A stretch of 50,187 nucleotides of DNA from Planctomycetota bacterium (GCA_026692665.1 JAPLOF010000041.1:1-50187), one strand, 5' to 3'; shown: positions 25,750 through 34,895, counted from the stretch's first letter. Numbers and translations are program-made. The notes: a model not told the origin generated them from the sequence alone.

Positions 25750-28535
25750 CAGAACCCGAGCTCGGTCATGCGCCGCTCGATCCAGTTCTTGCGCGCGCCA
25801 TCCAACGACGACGTTTCGACGCGCCCCGTGATCGCCATGCGCTCCAAGGACACGGGCTGGTCCGAGTGCACGAAGAGGACCAGGCCACCGGAGCGCAGCG
25901 TTCCCACGTTGCAGGACGCGCGATCGTCTCCCGCGAAGCGCGTGGATACGCGCGTTCCGTCGTGGGTGACCTCGACGTCGTAGTCGATGTCGTCGAAGTA
26001 CTGGATCGAACTCGGCGGATTCGCTTCCGCCGTGCGGCCCGTCGACTTGTCGACCGCCCAGATCCACCCGAACTCCGTCGCGCGCACGAACCCCTCCTTG
26101 CCGTCGTCGCACAGCAACAGGTCGAAGGAAGGGGGCGCGGTCATCTCGCCTTCCACCTTCACGAAGCGCAATGTGTAGCGGACCTGGAACGGTGCCTGGA
26201 ATCCGATGGGGAGACGCCAGCTCGCAGGTCCCACGAAGACGGCGCGACCGTCGACGACGTCGATGCGCGCGTCGGCCTCGGAGCGCGACAGGGCCGGGTA
26301 CTTCTTGCGCAGCTCGGTGAGGTACCCCGCGTGCTTCGTGAAGTCCTCGATCTCCGCGGGCTTCTGGAAGTCGTACACGAGCTCGACGCCGCCGTCCTGA
26401 CTGGGGCTCATGCGGCCGTGCACGAACTCGCGAGCATCCATCCCGCTGGCTGCGGCGGCGAGCGACGCCTTCGCATAGCGCGCGATCAGGCCGTGTCGCA
26501 GGACGACGGACGGCAGGTCGCCGTCGGCGAGAAGCGCCCGCGTGCGCTCGACTCCCGCTTCTCCATCGGCCCTCGACTTCGGTAGCGGCCGCGATGCGAT
26601 CTCCTCTAGGATGCGCGCGACGCCGCCGGACCGCGCAGTTTCGCCGATCCACACGCCGACGTCCTCGCGCAGGTCGCGCAGCGCGGGCGAGTCGCCCTTG
26701 AGCAGCTTCTCCGACTTAGGATCCCCCGCCATGAGTGCCAGATAGCCGCGCACCCAGGATTCGGATCCGGCCTGGAACTCCTTCTTCTCCGTCCCGCGCA
26801 GGATGTCGCCCAGTCGCAGCGCACCCACCGGCAGGCTGTTGACGCCGGACTTGCTCGGCGCGAGCACGATCGAGCCGCCTTCCACGCGCTGGACCGGGGC
26901 GTTGACCTTCTTGCCCTCGAACTCGATCTCGAGGCGGCCGTTCTTCGAGGCGAGTGTCGTGAGCCATGTGTCGCGCAGCGCGACGACGGCCTCGAGGCGC
27001 GCGATCTCGCGCGCGATACGGCCGGCGTACGGATCGACGGGCTTCGCCGCGGCGAGTCCGCGCAATGCGGCGAGCGCCCCGACGAGGTCGCTTCCCCGCG
27101 CACGCACGAGCGCCATGCCGATGCGGCCATCCATGTCGTCCGCGGCGACGGCCAGGAGCTTCGGGTCGAGCGGCGGCTCCGGCGGCGCGACGGGCGCGGT
27201 CGGCGCGGGACCACCCGGCGTCGGAACCACGGCGGCCGCCGGCGCCGCCGGCCCCGCGAGCAGGGCCTCGATGGCGGAGGGCGGAACGGTGCTCGTCGGG
27301 AAGTAGGTCTTCGTCGTCGCGACGACCCAGTTCCAGAACGCGCGCTCGATCGCGGCGAGATCCGCTCCCTCGAACGCGATCTTCGCCGCTTCGTTCGCCG
27401 GCTTTCCGGCCAGGACCTCCTGCGTGAAGCGGATCCAGCGCGCGCGGTACGCGCCTCCGTCGCCGTCGAGCAGGTAGTGCGTCCACAGCCCACACTGCAC
27501 CTCGAACGAGTCCCAGAACGCTCGGCGATCCGTGAGGAGCTGGCTCCCGGCCTTGCGCGCCTGGCGGTCCGCGAGCCCCCCGCACCCGGGGTCGTCGACG
27601 AGGGCCAGCAGGTCTGGCAAGCGGATGGCGTACTCGGCGTGCTTCGTGGGGTCGCTCAGGACTCCGAGCGCATTCATCAACGCGTCGGCGCGCGGCCTGG
27701 GGACATCGACCGGCGTCGTGCCGTCGCCGAGCGCCTCGAAGAGGTACTGGGGCAATCCGACCGTCAACAGGACCGAACCGGGCAGTCCCGGACCCGCGTG
27801 ATGGCGCTGAAGAAGGCCTACGGCCGCGATCGTGACGAGGGGCCGCACGCGACCGCGCGCGCTCTTCGTGCCGCCGAACGGGTCGTCGTGACCCACGGCG
27901 AGGCGCAGCTTCGCGTCGTAGATCCCGCCGGTGACCGAGCTGACTTCGTAGTCGAGGTAGCGCGCCGCGGTCTGGAAGTCGCCCGGAGTCGCCAGCACGG
28001 CCAGAGGAATGGCGCCGTGACCTGCGGAGGGCTTCGCCTTCGCGGGCTCGACCACGCGTGCCTCGAAGAGCTTCGCCAGCCCCACGAGCCACGGCTTGTA
28101 CAGGTCGGCGATCCGTTGCACGTGGGCCGGGTCGTCCTTGGACGGCCGCTCGACGACGAGCGCGAACGGCGCGGGAGCCTCCTCGAGGGTCCAGCCGATC
28201 TTGGAGAAGTACGGATGACGCTTCAGGCGCGCCTCGAGGCGGAACAGGAACGCGGCCCGCGGGTCCGCCGCGAACTCCGCGAGCTTCTTGTCGACGGCGC
28301 CACGTTCCTCCTCCCAGCGCTTCTTGGCGGCGGCGAGTTGCGCGGGCGACATCTCGTCCCCGAGCAGCGCGTCGAAACTCTCGAGCGGGTACAGGTCCCT
28401 GTCCGGAGACGCGCGCACGGCCTCGTACCCCGGCAGGTCGCGCACGGGATCGAAGTGGACCTTCGCCTCCTGCGCGGCGGCGAGGGACGCGAGGCCAGCG
28501 AGAGCAACGGCGGGCAGCCAGCGCGAGGTTCGCAT
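25749..28535 (-). CDS. Large exported protein, peptidase-MA-like N-half and LamG-like C-half
   Basis: This 928-residue protein has a signal peptide ('MRTSRWLPAVALAGLASLAAAQ'). The N-terminal half ends with 'FEVQCGLWTHYLLDGDGGAYRARW' and 'AFEGADLAAIERAFWNWV', the type of ending seen in planctomycete gluzincin-like (DUF1570-type) proteins, but no HExxH zinc motif is visible, so it may be a non-catalytic relative. A Pro/Ala-rich linker follows ('PTPGGPAPTAPVAPPEPP'). The C-terminal ~220 residues begin 'VELVYDFQKPAEIEDF' and resemble concanavalin-like laminin-G domains. Both ends overlap neighbours by one base (TGATG), placing it between the carbonic-anhydrase-like gene and the rhomboid. Function unknown. 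Confidence 0.75.
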   Translation of the reverse strand: MRTSRWLPAVALAGLASLAAAQEAKVHFDPVRDLPGYEAVRASPDRDLYPLESFDALLGDEMSPAQLAAAKKRWEEERGAVDKKLAEFAADPRAAFLFRLEARLKRHPYFSKIGWTLEEAPAPFALVVERPSKDDPAHVQRIADLYKPWLVGLAKLFEARVVEPAKAKPSAGHGAIPLAVLATPGDFQTAARYLDYEVSSVTGGIYDAKLRLAVGHDDPFGGTKSARGRVRPLVTIAAVGLLQRHHAGPGLPGSVLLTVGLPQYLFEALGDGTTPVDVPRPRADALMNALGVLSDPTKHAEYAIRLPDLLALVDDPGCGGLADRQARKAGSQLLTDRRAFWDSFEVQCGLWTHYLLDGDGGAYRARWIRFTQEVLAGKPANEAAKIAFEGADLAAIERAFWNWVVATTKTYFPTSTVPPSAIEALLAGPAAPAAAVVPTPGGPAPTAPVAPPEPPLDPKLLAVAADDMDGRIGMALVRARGSDLVGALAALRGLAAAKPVDPYAGRIAREIARLEAVVALRDTWLTTLASKNGRLEIEFEGKKVNAPVQRVEGGSIVLAPSKSGVNSLPVGALRLGDILRGTEKKEFQAGSESWVRGYLALMAGDPKSEKLLKGDSPALRDLREDVGVWIGETARSGGVARILEEIASRPLPKSRADGEAGVERTRALLADGDLPSVVLRHGLIARYAKASLAAAASGMDAREFVHGRMSPSQDGGVELVYDFQKPAEIEDFTKHAGYLTELRKKYPALSRSEADARIDVVDGRAVFVGPASWRLPIGFQAPFQVRYTLRFVKVEGEMTAPPSFDLLLCDDGKEGFVRATEFGWIWAVDKSTGRTAEANPPSSIQYFDDIDYDVEVTHDGTRVSTRFAGDDRASCNVGTLRSGGLVLFVHSDQPVSLERMAITGRVETSSLDGARKNWIERRMTELGF

Positions 28536-29020
28536 CACGAGAGGACGAGTGATTCGGTGGACGGTCCGGGTTCGACTTCTTCGAAGCGCACGCGCCCGTC
28601 GACCAGGCGCGCGTACCTCAGCTGCGGCTCCAGTCGCGCGGCGCGCTCGCGCAGGACCTCGGCACCGCGCCGGAGGTCCTGTCGCTGGCGCTGCTCCAGC
28701 GCGCGCGGGTCGAGCCCGGGGTGTTTGATGCGGTAGTACGAGCAGTTCTCGTGCGCGATGAGCCACGCTTGCCGCAGATCGTGATGCTCGAGGAACAACC
28801 TGAGCGCCGACTCGAAGACACGCGCCTCGTCGAACGAGCTGTTCCAGGGATCGAGGATGGCCGGCCCACCAGGGACAGCCAGCATGTCGGCGCGGTCGGA
28901 AACCTGATTGTCGACGAACTCGACGATGGGCGCGTGGAAACGCCCGTCCGAGCAGCACACGACCAGCACCTGGGGCCGCGTCGGGTCCCACGGCTGTCGC
29001 GCGACGAAGGCGTTGGGCAT
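28535..29020 (-). CDS. Beta-carbonic-anhydrase-like protein
   Basis: This 161-residue protein has the metal-site pattern of beta-carbonic anhydrases: Cys23-Ser-Asp25-Gly-Arg27 ('VCCSDGRF') and His89-x2-Cys92 ('IAHENCSYYR'). Asp25 and Arg27 match the catalytic dyad. It is shorter than classic enzymes (about 200 residues), and the conserved Gly-Asn stretch reads 'AVPGGPAILDP', so activity is uncertain. It is the first gene of a three-gene coupled operon with the 928-residue exported protein and the rhomboid. No signal peptide is present, so it is cytoplasmic. Confidence 0.8.
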   Translation of the reverse strand: MPNAFVARQPWDPTRPQVLVVCCSDGRFHAPIVEFVDNQVSDRADMLAVPGGPAILDPWNSSFDEARVFESALRLFLEHHDLRQAWLIAHENCSYYRIKHPGLDPRALEQRQRQDLRRGAEVLRERAARLEPQLRYARLVDGRVRFEEVEPGPSTESLVLS

Positions 29021-29083
29021 GGCGGGCAGTTTCGCAGTCCGGCGGGCGTTGTGCGACTCCTGGGAGCGGCCGCCCGCCTCCGC

Positions 29084-29089
29084 TACGAT
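29084..29089 (+). promoter_or_regulatory. Putative -10 box (TACGAT) for the esterase
   Basis: TACGAT ends 10 bases before ATG 29099 with no Shine-Dalgarno between, which fits a nearly leaderless message. Confidence 0.45.
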
Positions 29090-29098
29090 CCCGCGACG

Positions 29099-29782
29099 AT
29101 GCAGGAGCCCGCCGCGCCGCCGAAAGCCGTGGAGATCGAGCCGAGCGGCCGGGCGAAGGCCGCCGTGATCTTCCTGCACGGCCTCGGGTCCGACGGCCAC
29201 GAGCTGGCGGCCATGGTGCCCGCGATGGGCATCGCGCCCGCGGCCGGCGTGCGCTGGATCCTCCCCCACGCCGCCTCGCGCCCGCTGGCGATCGCCGGTG
29301 GGGAGCCGCGCACGGCCTGGTTCGACGTGGGCCCCGAGGACATCTGGCGCGCCCAGGCCAGCGATCTGGCGGGCCTCGCGAAGGCCGACGCGCTCGTGCG
29401 GTCGCTGATCGAGCGCGAGATCGCGCGCGGCGTCCCCTCCAACAAGATCGTGGTCGGCGGCTTCAGCCAGGGCGGCGCGCTCACGGCCTACGTCGCCCTG
29501 CGCTACGAGAAGCCGCTCGCGGGCGCGTTCACGCTGTCGACGTTCGCGGCGCGCAATGTGCAGCTCGAGGCGCAGTCCGTTTCCGCGAACCGCGGGCTGC
29601 CGGTGTTCTCGGCTCACGGAACGCAGGATCGGATCGTGGCACCGGCGCGCGGGCGCGAGCTGCGCGACCGGATGCGGGAGCTGGGCTGCGACGTCACCTT
29701 TCGCGAGTACCCGATGGACCACGGATTCTGCGTCGAGGAGCTCGTCGACCTGGGCCAGTGGATCGAGGCGCGCGCGCGCTGA
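29099..29782 (+). CDS. Carboxylesterase/phospholipase-type alpha/beta hydrolase
   Basis: This 227-residue hydrolase has 'AAVIFLHGLGSDGHEL', the nucleophile elbow 'GFSQGGA' (Ser123), the acid Asp177 in 'SAHGTQDRIV' and His208 in 'YPMDHGFC'. This is the catalytic triad of the YpfH / acyl-protein-thioesterase-like family. It has no signal peptide and hydrolyses short acyl esters in related enzymes; the true substrate is unknown. It converges on hrpB: its TGA (29780-29782) and the hrpB stop (29785-29787 on the minus strand) are two bases apart within TGACGTCA. Confidence 0.9.
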   Translation: MQEPAAPPKAVEIEPSGRAKAAVIFLHGLGSDGHELAAMVPAMGIAPAAGVRWILPHAASRPLAIAGGEPRTAWFDVGPEDIWRAQASDLAGLAKADALVRSLIEREIARGVPSNKIVVGGFSQGGALTAYVALRYEKPLAGAFTLSTFAARNVQLEAQSVSANRGLPVFSAHGTQDRIVAPARGRELRDRMRELGCDVTFREYPMDHGFCVEELVDLGQWIEARAR

Positions 29783-29784
29783 CG

Positions 29785-32319
29785 TCAGGAGCGGCGCCTG
29801 GGCCGTTTCTCGGGCGGCGCATTCCAGGGATCCTCGGGCCAGGAGTGTCTCGGGTAGCGCGTGCGCAGTTCCTTGCGCACCTCGAAGTACGCGCCGTTCC
29901 AGAAGCTCGCGAGGTCGTCCGTCACCTGCTGCGGCCGTCCGTTCGGGGCCAGCAGGTGCACGACGACGCGCACGCGACCGCGCGCGACGCGCGGGGTCTC
30001 GGCGAGGCCGAACAGCTCCTGGATGCGCGCCGCGAGGACGGGCGGACGCCCCGGCTCGTAGGCGAGACGGATCTGGTTGCCGCTGGGCACGAGTAGGCGC
30101 TCGGGCGCGGCCTCGTCGAGCGCGCGGCGCTGATCCCACGGCAGGCGCTCGGACAGGAAGGTCGCGAGGTCCTTCTTCTTCAGGTCGGCGAGCGAGCGGC
30201 ATCCACGCGCAAAGTCGGGCAGCAATGCGCGCAACTCGGCGTCGTCGTAGGCCGGCAGGCCGAGCTCGGGGATCCAGGCACGCAAGCTGCGGATCCGGCC
30301 AAGGAATGCAGCTGTTTCCGGGTGCTCGAGCGGCAGGAAGCGCGGGAGGTCCTCGCTCGCGGCCTCGGCCAGCGCCTCGGCGACGTCGTCCTCGGACGCG
30401 GCGCCGGTCTCGACCTCGTCGAGCACGAGTCCGTTCCACGTCGTCCGCCGCAACGCGCGCACACGGCCCGTCGCGGCGTCGAAGCGCACGCCCGACTCGC
30501 TGCGCAAGAGCTTCGGATCGAGCCACGCGCGATCGACGGCCGAGGCCTGACGCACGAGGGCTTCCGCGCGCTCGCCGCGCTCTCCGCCGTCGAGGTCGAC
30601 GCACACGAAGAGGTCGTGATCGACGACACCCGATTCGTCCGCGAGGCGCACTCCGCGCCCGCCCTCCATCACCGCGCGACGCGAGCCTTCCTCGCGGCGG
30701 CGCGCCAGGCGGTCCGGCCACGCGGCGAGCAGCGCACGCATCGTCGCTTCCTCGTCGTGCTCGTCGCGCGCGGGCTCGCCGAGCGCGCGCACGGCTTCGC
30801 GGCACAGCTCCTCGGCGGCGCGCAGGACGAAGCGCGCGGCGCTGGCGTTCACTTCGCCGGGCGCGGACGGCGACGAGCTGCCGCGCGCGAACGCGCGCAG
30901 CGCGCGGATGCGGTCGACGACGTCGCTGTCCGAACGTCGTGCATTCCGCTGCGACGGATGCCGTAGGAACGGATCGCGCTCCTGCAGCATCGCCGCCGCG
31001 AGCGCCACGTCGCCGAGACATCCGAGCCGGTGCCCTTCGGCGAGCAGACGCGCCAGCCGCGGCGCCGCGCCGAAGCGCGAGAGCGCGCGCCCGAGCTCCG
31101 TGATCCCGTTCACGTCGAGCGCTCCGAGTCGCGAGAGGAGGCTGATCGCGCTGTCGAGCGCCGCCGAGGGCGGCGCCTCGAACCACGGGAACGTGCGCGG
31201 ATCACGCTCGCCGAACGCCAGGAGCTGCAGCACGGGCCCGGCCAGGTCGACGCGCCGGATCTCCGGATCGTCCTCGTCCTGGAGCGAGCGCTGCACGCCC
31301 TCGGTCCAGAGGCGCAGGCAGATGCCCGGCTGCGTGCGGCCCGCACGCCCCATGCGCTGATCGGCGGAGGAGCGCGAGATGCGCACGAGCTCGAGCCGGT
31401 CGAGGCCGACGCTCGCGTCGAAGCGCGAACGGCGCGCGAGCCCGGAATCGACGACGGCGGTGACGCCTTCGACGGTGACGGAGGTCTCGGCCACGTTCGT
31501 CGCGAGGATCACCTTCCGGCGATCGCCGGGACGCAGCACCGCGTCCTGCTCCTCGGCCGGGAGATCGCCGTACAGCTCGTGGATGCGCACGCCGCGGCGT
31601 TCCGCGAACACGGCCAACGCGTCGCGCGTGCGGCGGATCTCCCCCACGCCGGGCAGGAAGGCGAGCACGTCGCCGTCGGTCCGCGCGAGCGCCTGCTCGA
31701 CGCCCAGCGCGACCTCGCGGTCGACGAAGCGATCGGGCTCGCGCTCGAGATAGCTCACGTCGACCGGGAAGAGCCGGCCCGCGCTCTCGACGATGGGCGC
31801 GTCGCCGAGCCACTCGGCCAGCCGCGCGGTGCGCAGCGTGGCCGACATGACGACGATCTTCAGATCGGGGCGCCCGTCCTGCTGCACGCGACGAGCGAGG
31901 GCGAGCGCGAGGTCGACGTGCAGGCTGCGCTCGTGGAACTCGTCGAAGACCAGCGCGCCGACGTCCGACAGGAACGGATCGTCCTGCAGGTAGCGCACGA
32001 GCAGCCCCTCGGTGACGACGAGGATCCGCGTCGCGCGCGAGGCCTTGCGCTCGAAGCGCACGTGGTAGCCGACCTCGCCGCCGATCTGCGCGCCACGCTC
32101 GAACGCGATGCGCCGCGCCGCCGCGCGCGCCGCGAGCCGACGCGGCTCGAGCATCAGGACCTGCCCCCTGCCCGCCAACCCCGCGTCGAGCAACGCCGGC
32201 GGCACACGCGTCGTCTTGCCCGCTCCGGTCGGGGCCTTCAGCACGACGGCCGGGTTCGCACGCAACGCCGCGACGAGCTCGGGCAGGACGGCGTCGATCG
32301 GCAGGGGAATCGCAGGCAT
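29785..32319 (-). CDS. hrpB: ATP-dependent DEAH-type helicase HrpB
   Basis: This 844-residue protein matches HrpB in length and motifs: Walker A 'PTGAGKTTRVP' (30-40), 'MLEPRRLAARAAA', the box 'VFDEFHERSLHVDLAL', 'VVMSATL', 'TNVAETSVTVEGVTAVVDSGLAR' and 'QRMGRAGRTQPGICLRLW'. The C-terminal HrpB region is present ('AYEPGRPPVLAARIQELFGLAETPRV', 'NGRPQQVTDDLASFWNGAYFEVRKELRTRYPRHSWPEDP'). HrpB is a DExH RNA helicase-like protein of poorly defined cellular role. It is divergent from the gene at 32357 with a shared promoter-like palindrome. Confidence 0.94.
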   Translation of the reverse strand: MPAIPLPIDAVLPELVAALRANPAVVLKAPTGAGKTTRVPPALLDAGLAGRGQVLMLEPRRLAARAAARRIAFERGAQIGGEVGYHVRFERKASRATRILVVTEGLLVRYLQDDPFLSDVGALVFDEFHERSLHVDLALALARRVQQDGRPDLKIVVMSATLRTARLAEWLGDAPIVESAGRLFPVDVSYLEREPDRFVDREVALGVEQALARTDGDVLAFLPGVGEIRRTRDALAVFAERRGVRIHELYGDLPAEEQDAVLRPGDRRKVILATNVAETSVTVEGVTAVVDSGLARRSRFDASVGLDRLELVRISRSSADQRMGRAGRTQPGICLRLWTEGVQRSLQDEDDPEIRRVDLAGPVLQLLAFGERDPRTFPWFEAPPSAALDSAISLLSRLGALDVNGITELGRALSRFGAAPRLARLLAEGHRLGCLGDVALAAAMLQERDPFLRHPSQRNARRSDSDVVDRIRALRAFARGSSSPSAPGEVNASAARFVLRAAEELCREAVRALGEPARDEHDEEATMRALLAAWPDRLARRREEGSRRAVMEGGRGVRLADESGVVDHDLFVCVDLDGGERGERAEALVRQASAVDRAWLDPKLLRSESGVRFDAATGRVRALRRTTWNGLVLDEVETGAASEDDVAEALAEAASEDLPRFLPLEHPETAAFLGRIRSLRAWIPELGLPAYDDAELRALLPDFARGCRSLADLKKKDLATFLSERLPWDQRRALDEAAPERLLVPSGNQIRLAYEPGRPPVLAARIQELFGLAETPRVARGRVRVVVHLLAPNGRPQQVTDDLASFWNGAYFEVRKELRTRYPRHSWPEDPWNAPPEKRPRRRS

Positions 32320-32340
32320 CGGCGCGCGTCGCGGACCGGC

Positions 32341-32347
32341 TATGCTA
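32341..32347. promoter_or_regulatory. Overlapping divergent -10-like boxes (TATGCT / TAGCAT)
   Basis: Plus-strand TATGCT (32341-32346) ends 11 bases before GTG 32357. Minus-strand TAGCAT (32347-32342) ends 23 bases before the hrpB ATG at 32319. Almost the same seven bases could serve both directions, which would couple the two promoters. Confidence 0.4.
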
Positions 32348-32356
32348 GCCGCGAGC

Positions 32357-32899
32357 GTGCCTCACGAAGCTCTCGTACTCCCCTATCACGGCCGACACCC
32401 ACGGTTCGGACCCGCAGTCTTCGTCGCCCCGACCGCCGTCGTCATCGGCGACGTCGAGCTCGGCCCGCGCGCGTCGGTCTGGTACGGCGCGGTGCTGCGC
32501 GGCGACGTGCACTCGATCCGCGTGGGCGAGGATTCGAACGTGCAGGACGGCGCGGTGCTGCACGGGACCCTGGGCGAGTTCCCGGTCCTCGTCGGAGCGC
32601 GCGTGTCCATCGGCCATCAGGCGACCGTGCACGGCGCGACCCTCGAGGACGACGTCCTGATCGGGATCGGCGCGCGGATCCTCGACGGTTCCCGCATCGG
32701 CAGCTGGTCGCTCGTCGCCGCCGGCGCGCTCGTGCGCGAAGGGATGGTCGTGCCGCCGCGGTCGCTCGTCGTCGGCGTGCCGGGCGTCGTGAAACGCGAG
32801 CTCACGGACCGCGAGATCGACGTGATCCGCCGCACACCCGAGCGCTACCGGATGCTGGCCGCCGAGCACGCGCGGATCCTGGGGGAGATCTCGCGATGA
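32357..32899 (+). CDS. Gamma-carbonic-anhydrase-like hexapeptide-repeat protein
   Basis: This 180-residue protein is a left-handed beta-helix of the YrdA/PaaY/gamma-carbonic anhydrase group: 'AVVIGDVELGPRASVWYGAVLRGDVHSIRVGEDSNVQDGAVLHG'. The three zinc-binding histidines are His69, His87 and His92. Many relatives bind metal without proven carbonic anhydrase activity. GTG 32357 is preferred because TATGCT ends 11 bases before it; an in-frame ATG at 32342 lies within that box. Its TGA overlaps the ATG of the reductase. Confidence 0.9.
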   Translation: MPHEALVLPYHGRHPRFGPAVFVAPTAVVIGDVELGPRASVWYGAVLRGDVHSIRVGEDSNVQDGAVLHGTLGEFPVLVGARVSIGHQATVHGATLEDDVLIGIGARILDGSRIGSWSLVAAGALVREGMVVPPRSLVVGVPGVVKRELTDREIDVIRRTPERYRMLAAEHARILGEISR

Positions 32900-33699
32900 G
32901 CGGGACGCTGCCGATCCCCTGGAACGCGACCGTCTCGCGCCGCCGTGACGTGAACGAGCGCGTGAAGGTCCTCTGGATCACCCCCGATTCCGGGCGCGTC
33001 CAGCCGTTCGATCCGGGCCAGTTCGTCCAGCTCGGCTGGCCCAAGCCCGAGGACCCCGCTGGCCCGCCGCCGACGCGCGTGCGCTGGAACAAACGCTCGT
33101 ACTCGATCGCGTCCTCGCCGGGCGAGTCGGGCGGGTACGAGCTGTGCCTCGCGCTCGTGGACCAGGGCGTGCTGACGCCGCGACTGTTCGACCTCCAGGC
33201 CGGCGAGCGAGTGTGGTGCGACGACGCACCGAAGGGGCACTTCACGTTGGAGCGCATTCCGGACGCAAGGCACCTCGTGTGCGTTGCGACGGGGACGGGC
33301 ATCGCGCCGTTCGTTTCGATGCTGCGCCGCTACCGCGGCACGGGACGCTTCCGGAAGCTCACCATCCTGTGGGGCGCGCGCGAGAGTTCGGACCTCGCGT
33401 ACCACGAGGAGCTCACGGCCGCGGCCGCCGCGGATCCGAGCGTGCGCTACGGCGCGGTCGTGTCGCGCGAGCCGGCCGGCAGCGCCTGGACCGGCGGCCG
33501 CGGCCGAGTCCAGAGCGCGCTGGCGGACGCTGCGTTCCGCTCAACGGCCGGCGAGCCGCTCGCGCCCGACGGCACGCACGTCCTCCTGTGCGGCAACCCG
33601 GCGATGATCGACGACGTGCGGGTCCTGCTCGAAGCGCGCGGGTTCGCGCTCGACACGGTGAAGGAGCCGGGAAACCTGCACTTCGAGCGCTACTGGTGA
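32896..33699 (+). CDS. fpr: Ferredoxin/flavodoxin-NADP(+) reductase
   Basis: This 267-residue flavoprotein has the FAD motif 'RSYSIASSP' (from Arg67), the NADP-binding 'VCVATGTGIAPFVSMLRRY', 'LWGARESSDLAYHEEL', 'VLLCGNPAMIDDV' and the C-terminal 'HFERYW' expected of bacterial Fpr-type reductases. It exchanges electrons between NADPH and ferredoxin or flavodoxin in the cytoplasm. ATG 32896 overlaps the preceding stop (ATGA). It converges on the small regulator gene with 12 bases between. Confidence 0.92.
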   Translation: MSGTLPIPWNATVSRRRDVNERVKVLWITPDSGRVQPFDPGQFVQLGWPKPEDPAGPPPTRVRWNKRSYSIASSPGESGGYELCLALVDQGVLTPRLFDLQAGERVWCDDAPKGHFTLERIPDARHLVCVATGTGIAPFVSMLRRYRGTGRFRKLTILWGARESSDLAYHEELTAAAAADPSVRYGAVVSREPAGSAWTGGRGRVQSALADAAFRSTAGEPLAPDGTHVLLCGNPAMIDDVRVLLEARGFALDTVKEPGNLHFERYW

Positions 33700-33711
33700 C
33701 GCGGAGCGCGG

Positions 33712-33906
33712 TCACTTCGACTTCCGCTTGCGCACCGCCTCGCGCAGCAACCACTCGATGTGCGCGTTCAACGAGCGGAGATCCTGAGCGGCCCATGCCC
33801 GGAGCTCCGCGTGGAGCTCCGGGGAGAGACGCAGGAGGAATGCCTTCCGGCCGGGATCTCCGGTCGGATCGGTTTCCTCCGCGGGGCTCTCGGCGCGCTC
33901 GGCCAA
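33712..33906 (-). CDS. Arc-type ribbon-helix-helix DNA-binding protein
   Basis: This 64-residue protein has a ribbon-helix-helix core: a strand '[39 protein letters not shown]' followed by a basic tail 'RKRKSK'. The start codon is TTG 33906, supported by GAGG five bases before it and by the stop of the SPFH gene seven bases upstream; no ATG is available in that gap. Arc-like proteins bind operator DNA as dimers of dimers. Its close linkage to the SPFH gene suggests co-transcription and perhaps autoregulation of the divergent region at 34820-35004. Confidence 0.85.
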   Translation of the reverse strand: MAERAESPAEETDPTGDPGRKAFLLRLSPELHAELRAWAAQDLRSLNAHIEWLLREAVRKRKSK

Positions 33907-33913
33907 GTCCGCC

Positions 33914-34819
33914 TCAGTTGTAGAGGCCGCCCGCGTTCAGCACGGGCTGGGCGTTCTGCTGACCGCACAGCACCACGAGCAGGTTGCCCGTCATCGTGGC
34001 CTTCCGCTCGTCGTCCAGCACGACGATCTTGTTCGCGCTGAGCTTCTCGATGGCCATCTCGACCATGCCCACCGCGCCGTCGACGATCAGCTTGCGCGCC
34101 GCGATGATCGCGCCGGCCTGCTGGCGTTGGAGCATCGCCGCGGCGATCTCGGGCGAGTACGCCAGGTGCGAGAGGCGCGCTTCCAGGATCTCGATGCCTG
34201 CGATCTGCAGCCGGACCTGCAGCTCGCGCTGCAGCTCCATCGAGACCTCGTCGGCGCTGCCCCGCAGCGTCGTGTGCACGTCCATCGCCTGACCGTCGTC
34301 GTACGGGTGGCGCGCCGCGACCATGCGCAGGGACGACTCGCTCTGCGTGTCGACGAAGGTCAGGTAGTCCTCGACGTCGAAGAGCGCCTGCGCCGTGTCG
34401 CGCACCTGCCAGACCACGATCGCAGCGATCTCGATCGGGTTGCCGAGCAAGTCGTTCACCTTCAGGGTCTTGCCGTTCAGGTTGTGCGCGCGCAGCGAGA
34501 CCTTCTTCTTCGAGGTGAACGGGTTCGTCCAGTAGAAGCCCGGATCGCGTGCCGTACCGCGGTACTTGCCGAACAGGACCAGGGCGCGGCCCAGGTTGGG
34601 CTCGACGATGAAGAACCCGGGGAGGAGGAAGACCCACACGACGAGCGCCGGGATCGCGACGATGGCGACGGCCGGCTCGGGCGCGCGGTTACCGGGCAGG
34701 TTCGCGCTCCACACGAGCGCCGTGATGCACGCGATCGGGAGCAGCAGGATCAGCGCCAGCATCCCGTAGCCGGAAAGCGGTCGGAACGAGACTTCCTTGG
34801 AGGTGTTGCGAGTTTGCAT
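33914..34819 (-). CDS. SPFH/band-7 domain membrane protein
   Basis: This 301-residue protein has two N-terminal membrane segments ('[21 protein letters not shown]' and '[19 protein letters not shown]'). An SPFH domain follows: '[27 protein letters not shown]', '[15 protein letters not shown]'-like '[24 protein letters not shown]', and a helical '[33 protein letters not shown]'. It ends '[21 protein letters not shown]'. SPFH proteins assemble into membrane scaffolds and often regulate proteases. ATG 34819 is preferred over an upstream TTG at 34852. The small regulator gene follows after seven bases. Confidence 0.9.
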   Translation of the reverse strand: MQTRNTSKEVSFRPLSGYGMLALILLLPIACITALVWSANLPGNRAPEPAVAIVAIPALVVWVFLLPGFFIVEPNLGRALVLFGKYRGTARDPGFYWTNPFTSKKKVSLRAHNLNGKTLKVNDLLGNPIEIAAIVVWQVRDTAQALFDVEDYLTFVDTQSESSLRMVAARHPYDDGQAMDVHTTLRGSADEVSMELQRELQVRLQIAGIEILEARLSHLAYSPEIAAAMLQRQQAGAIIAARKLIVDGAVGMVEMAIEKLSANKIVVLDDERKATMTGNLLVVLCGQQNAQPVLNAGGLYN

Positions 34820-34878
34820 GGGGGGATCGACGGGCCTAGGAACGGGCAACAAAATGATATCGCCATCATACTACGATG

Positions 34879-34895
34879 GAATCCAGCCTGGATTC
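34879..34895. promoter_or_regulatory. Candidate operator: 8-bp-arm palindrome
   Basis: GAATCCAG-C-CTGGATTC is a perfect palindrome with a one-base centre. It lies in a locally AT-rich divergent intergenic region (34820-35004) between the SPFH and kinase genes. A second inverted repeat, TCCTTG-CTTT-CAAGGA, is at 34924-34939. Both are plausible binding sites for a dimeric regulator such as the ribbon-helix-helix protein encoded next door. Confidence 0.45.
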
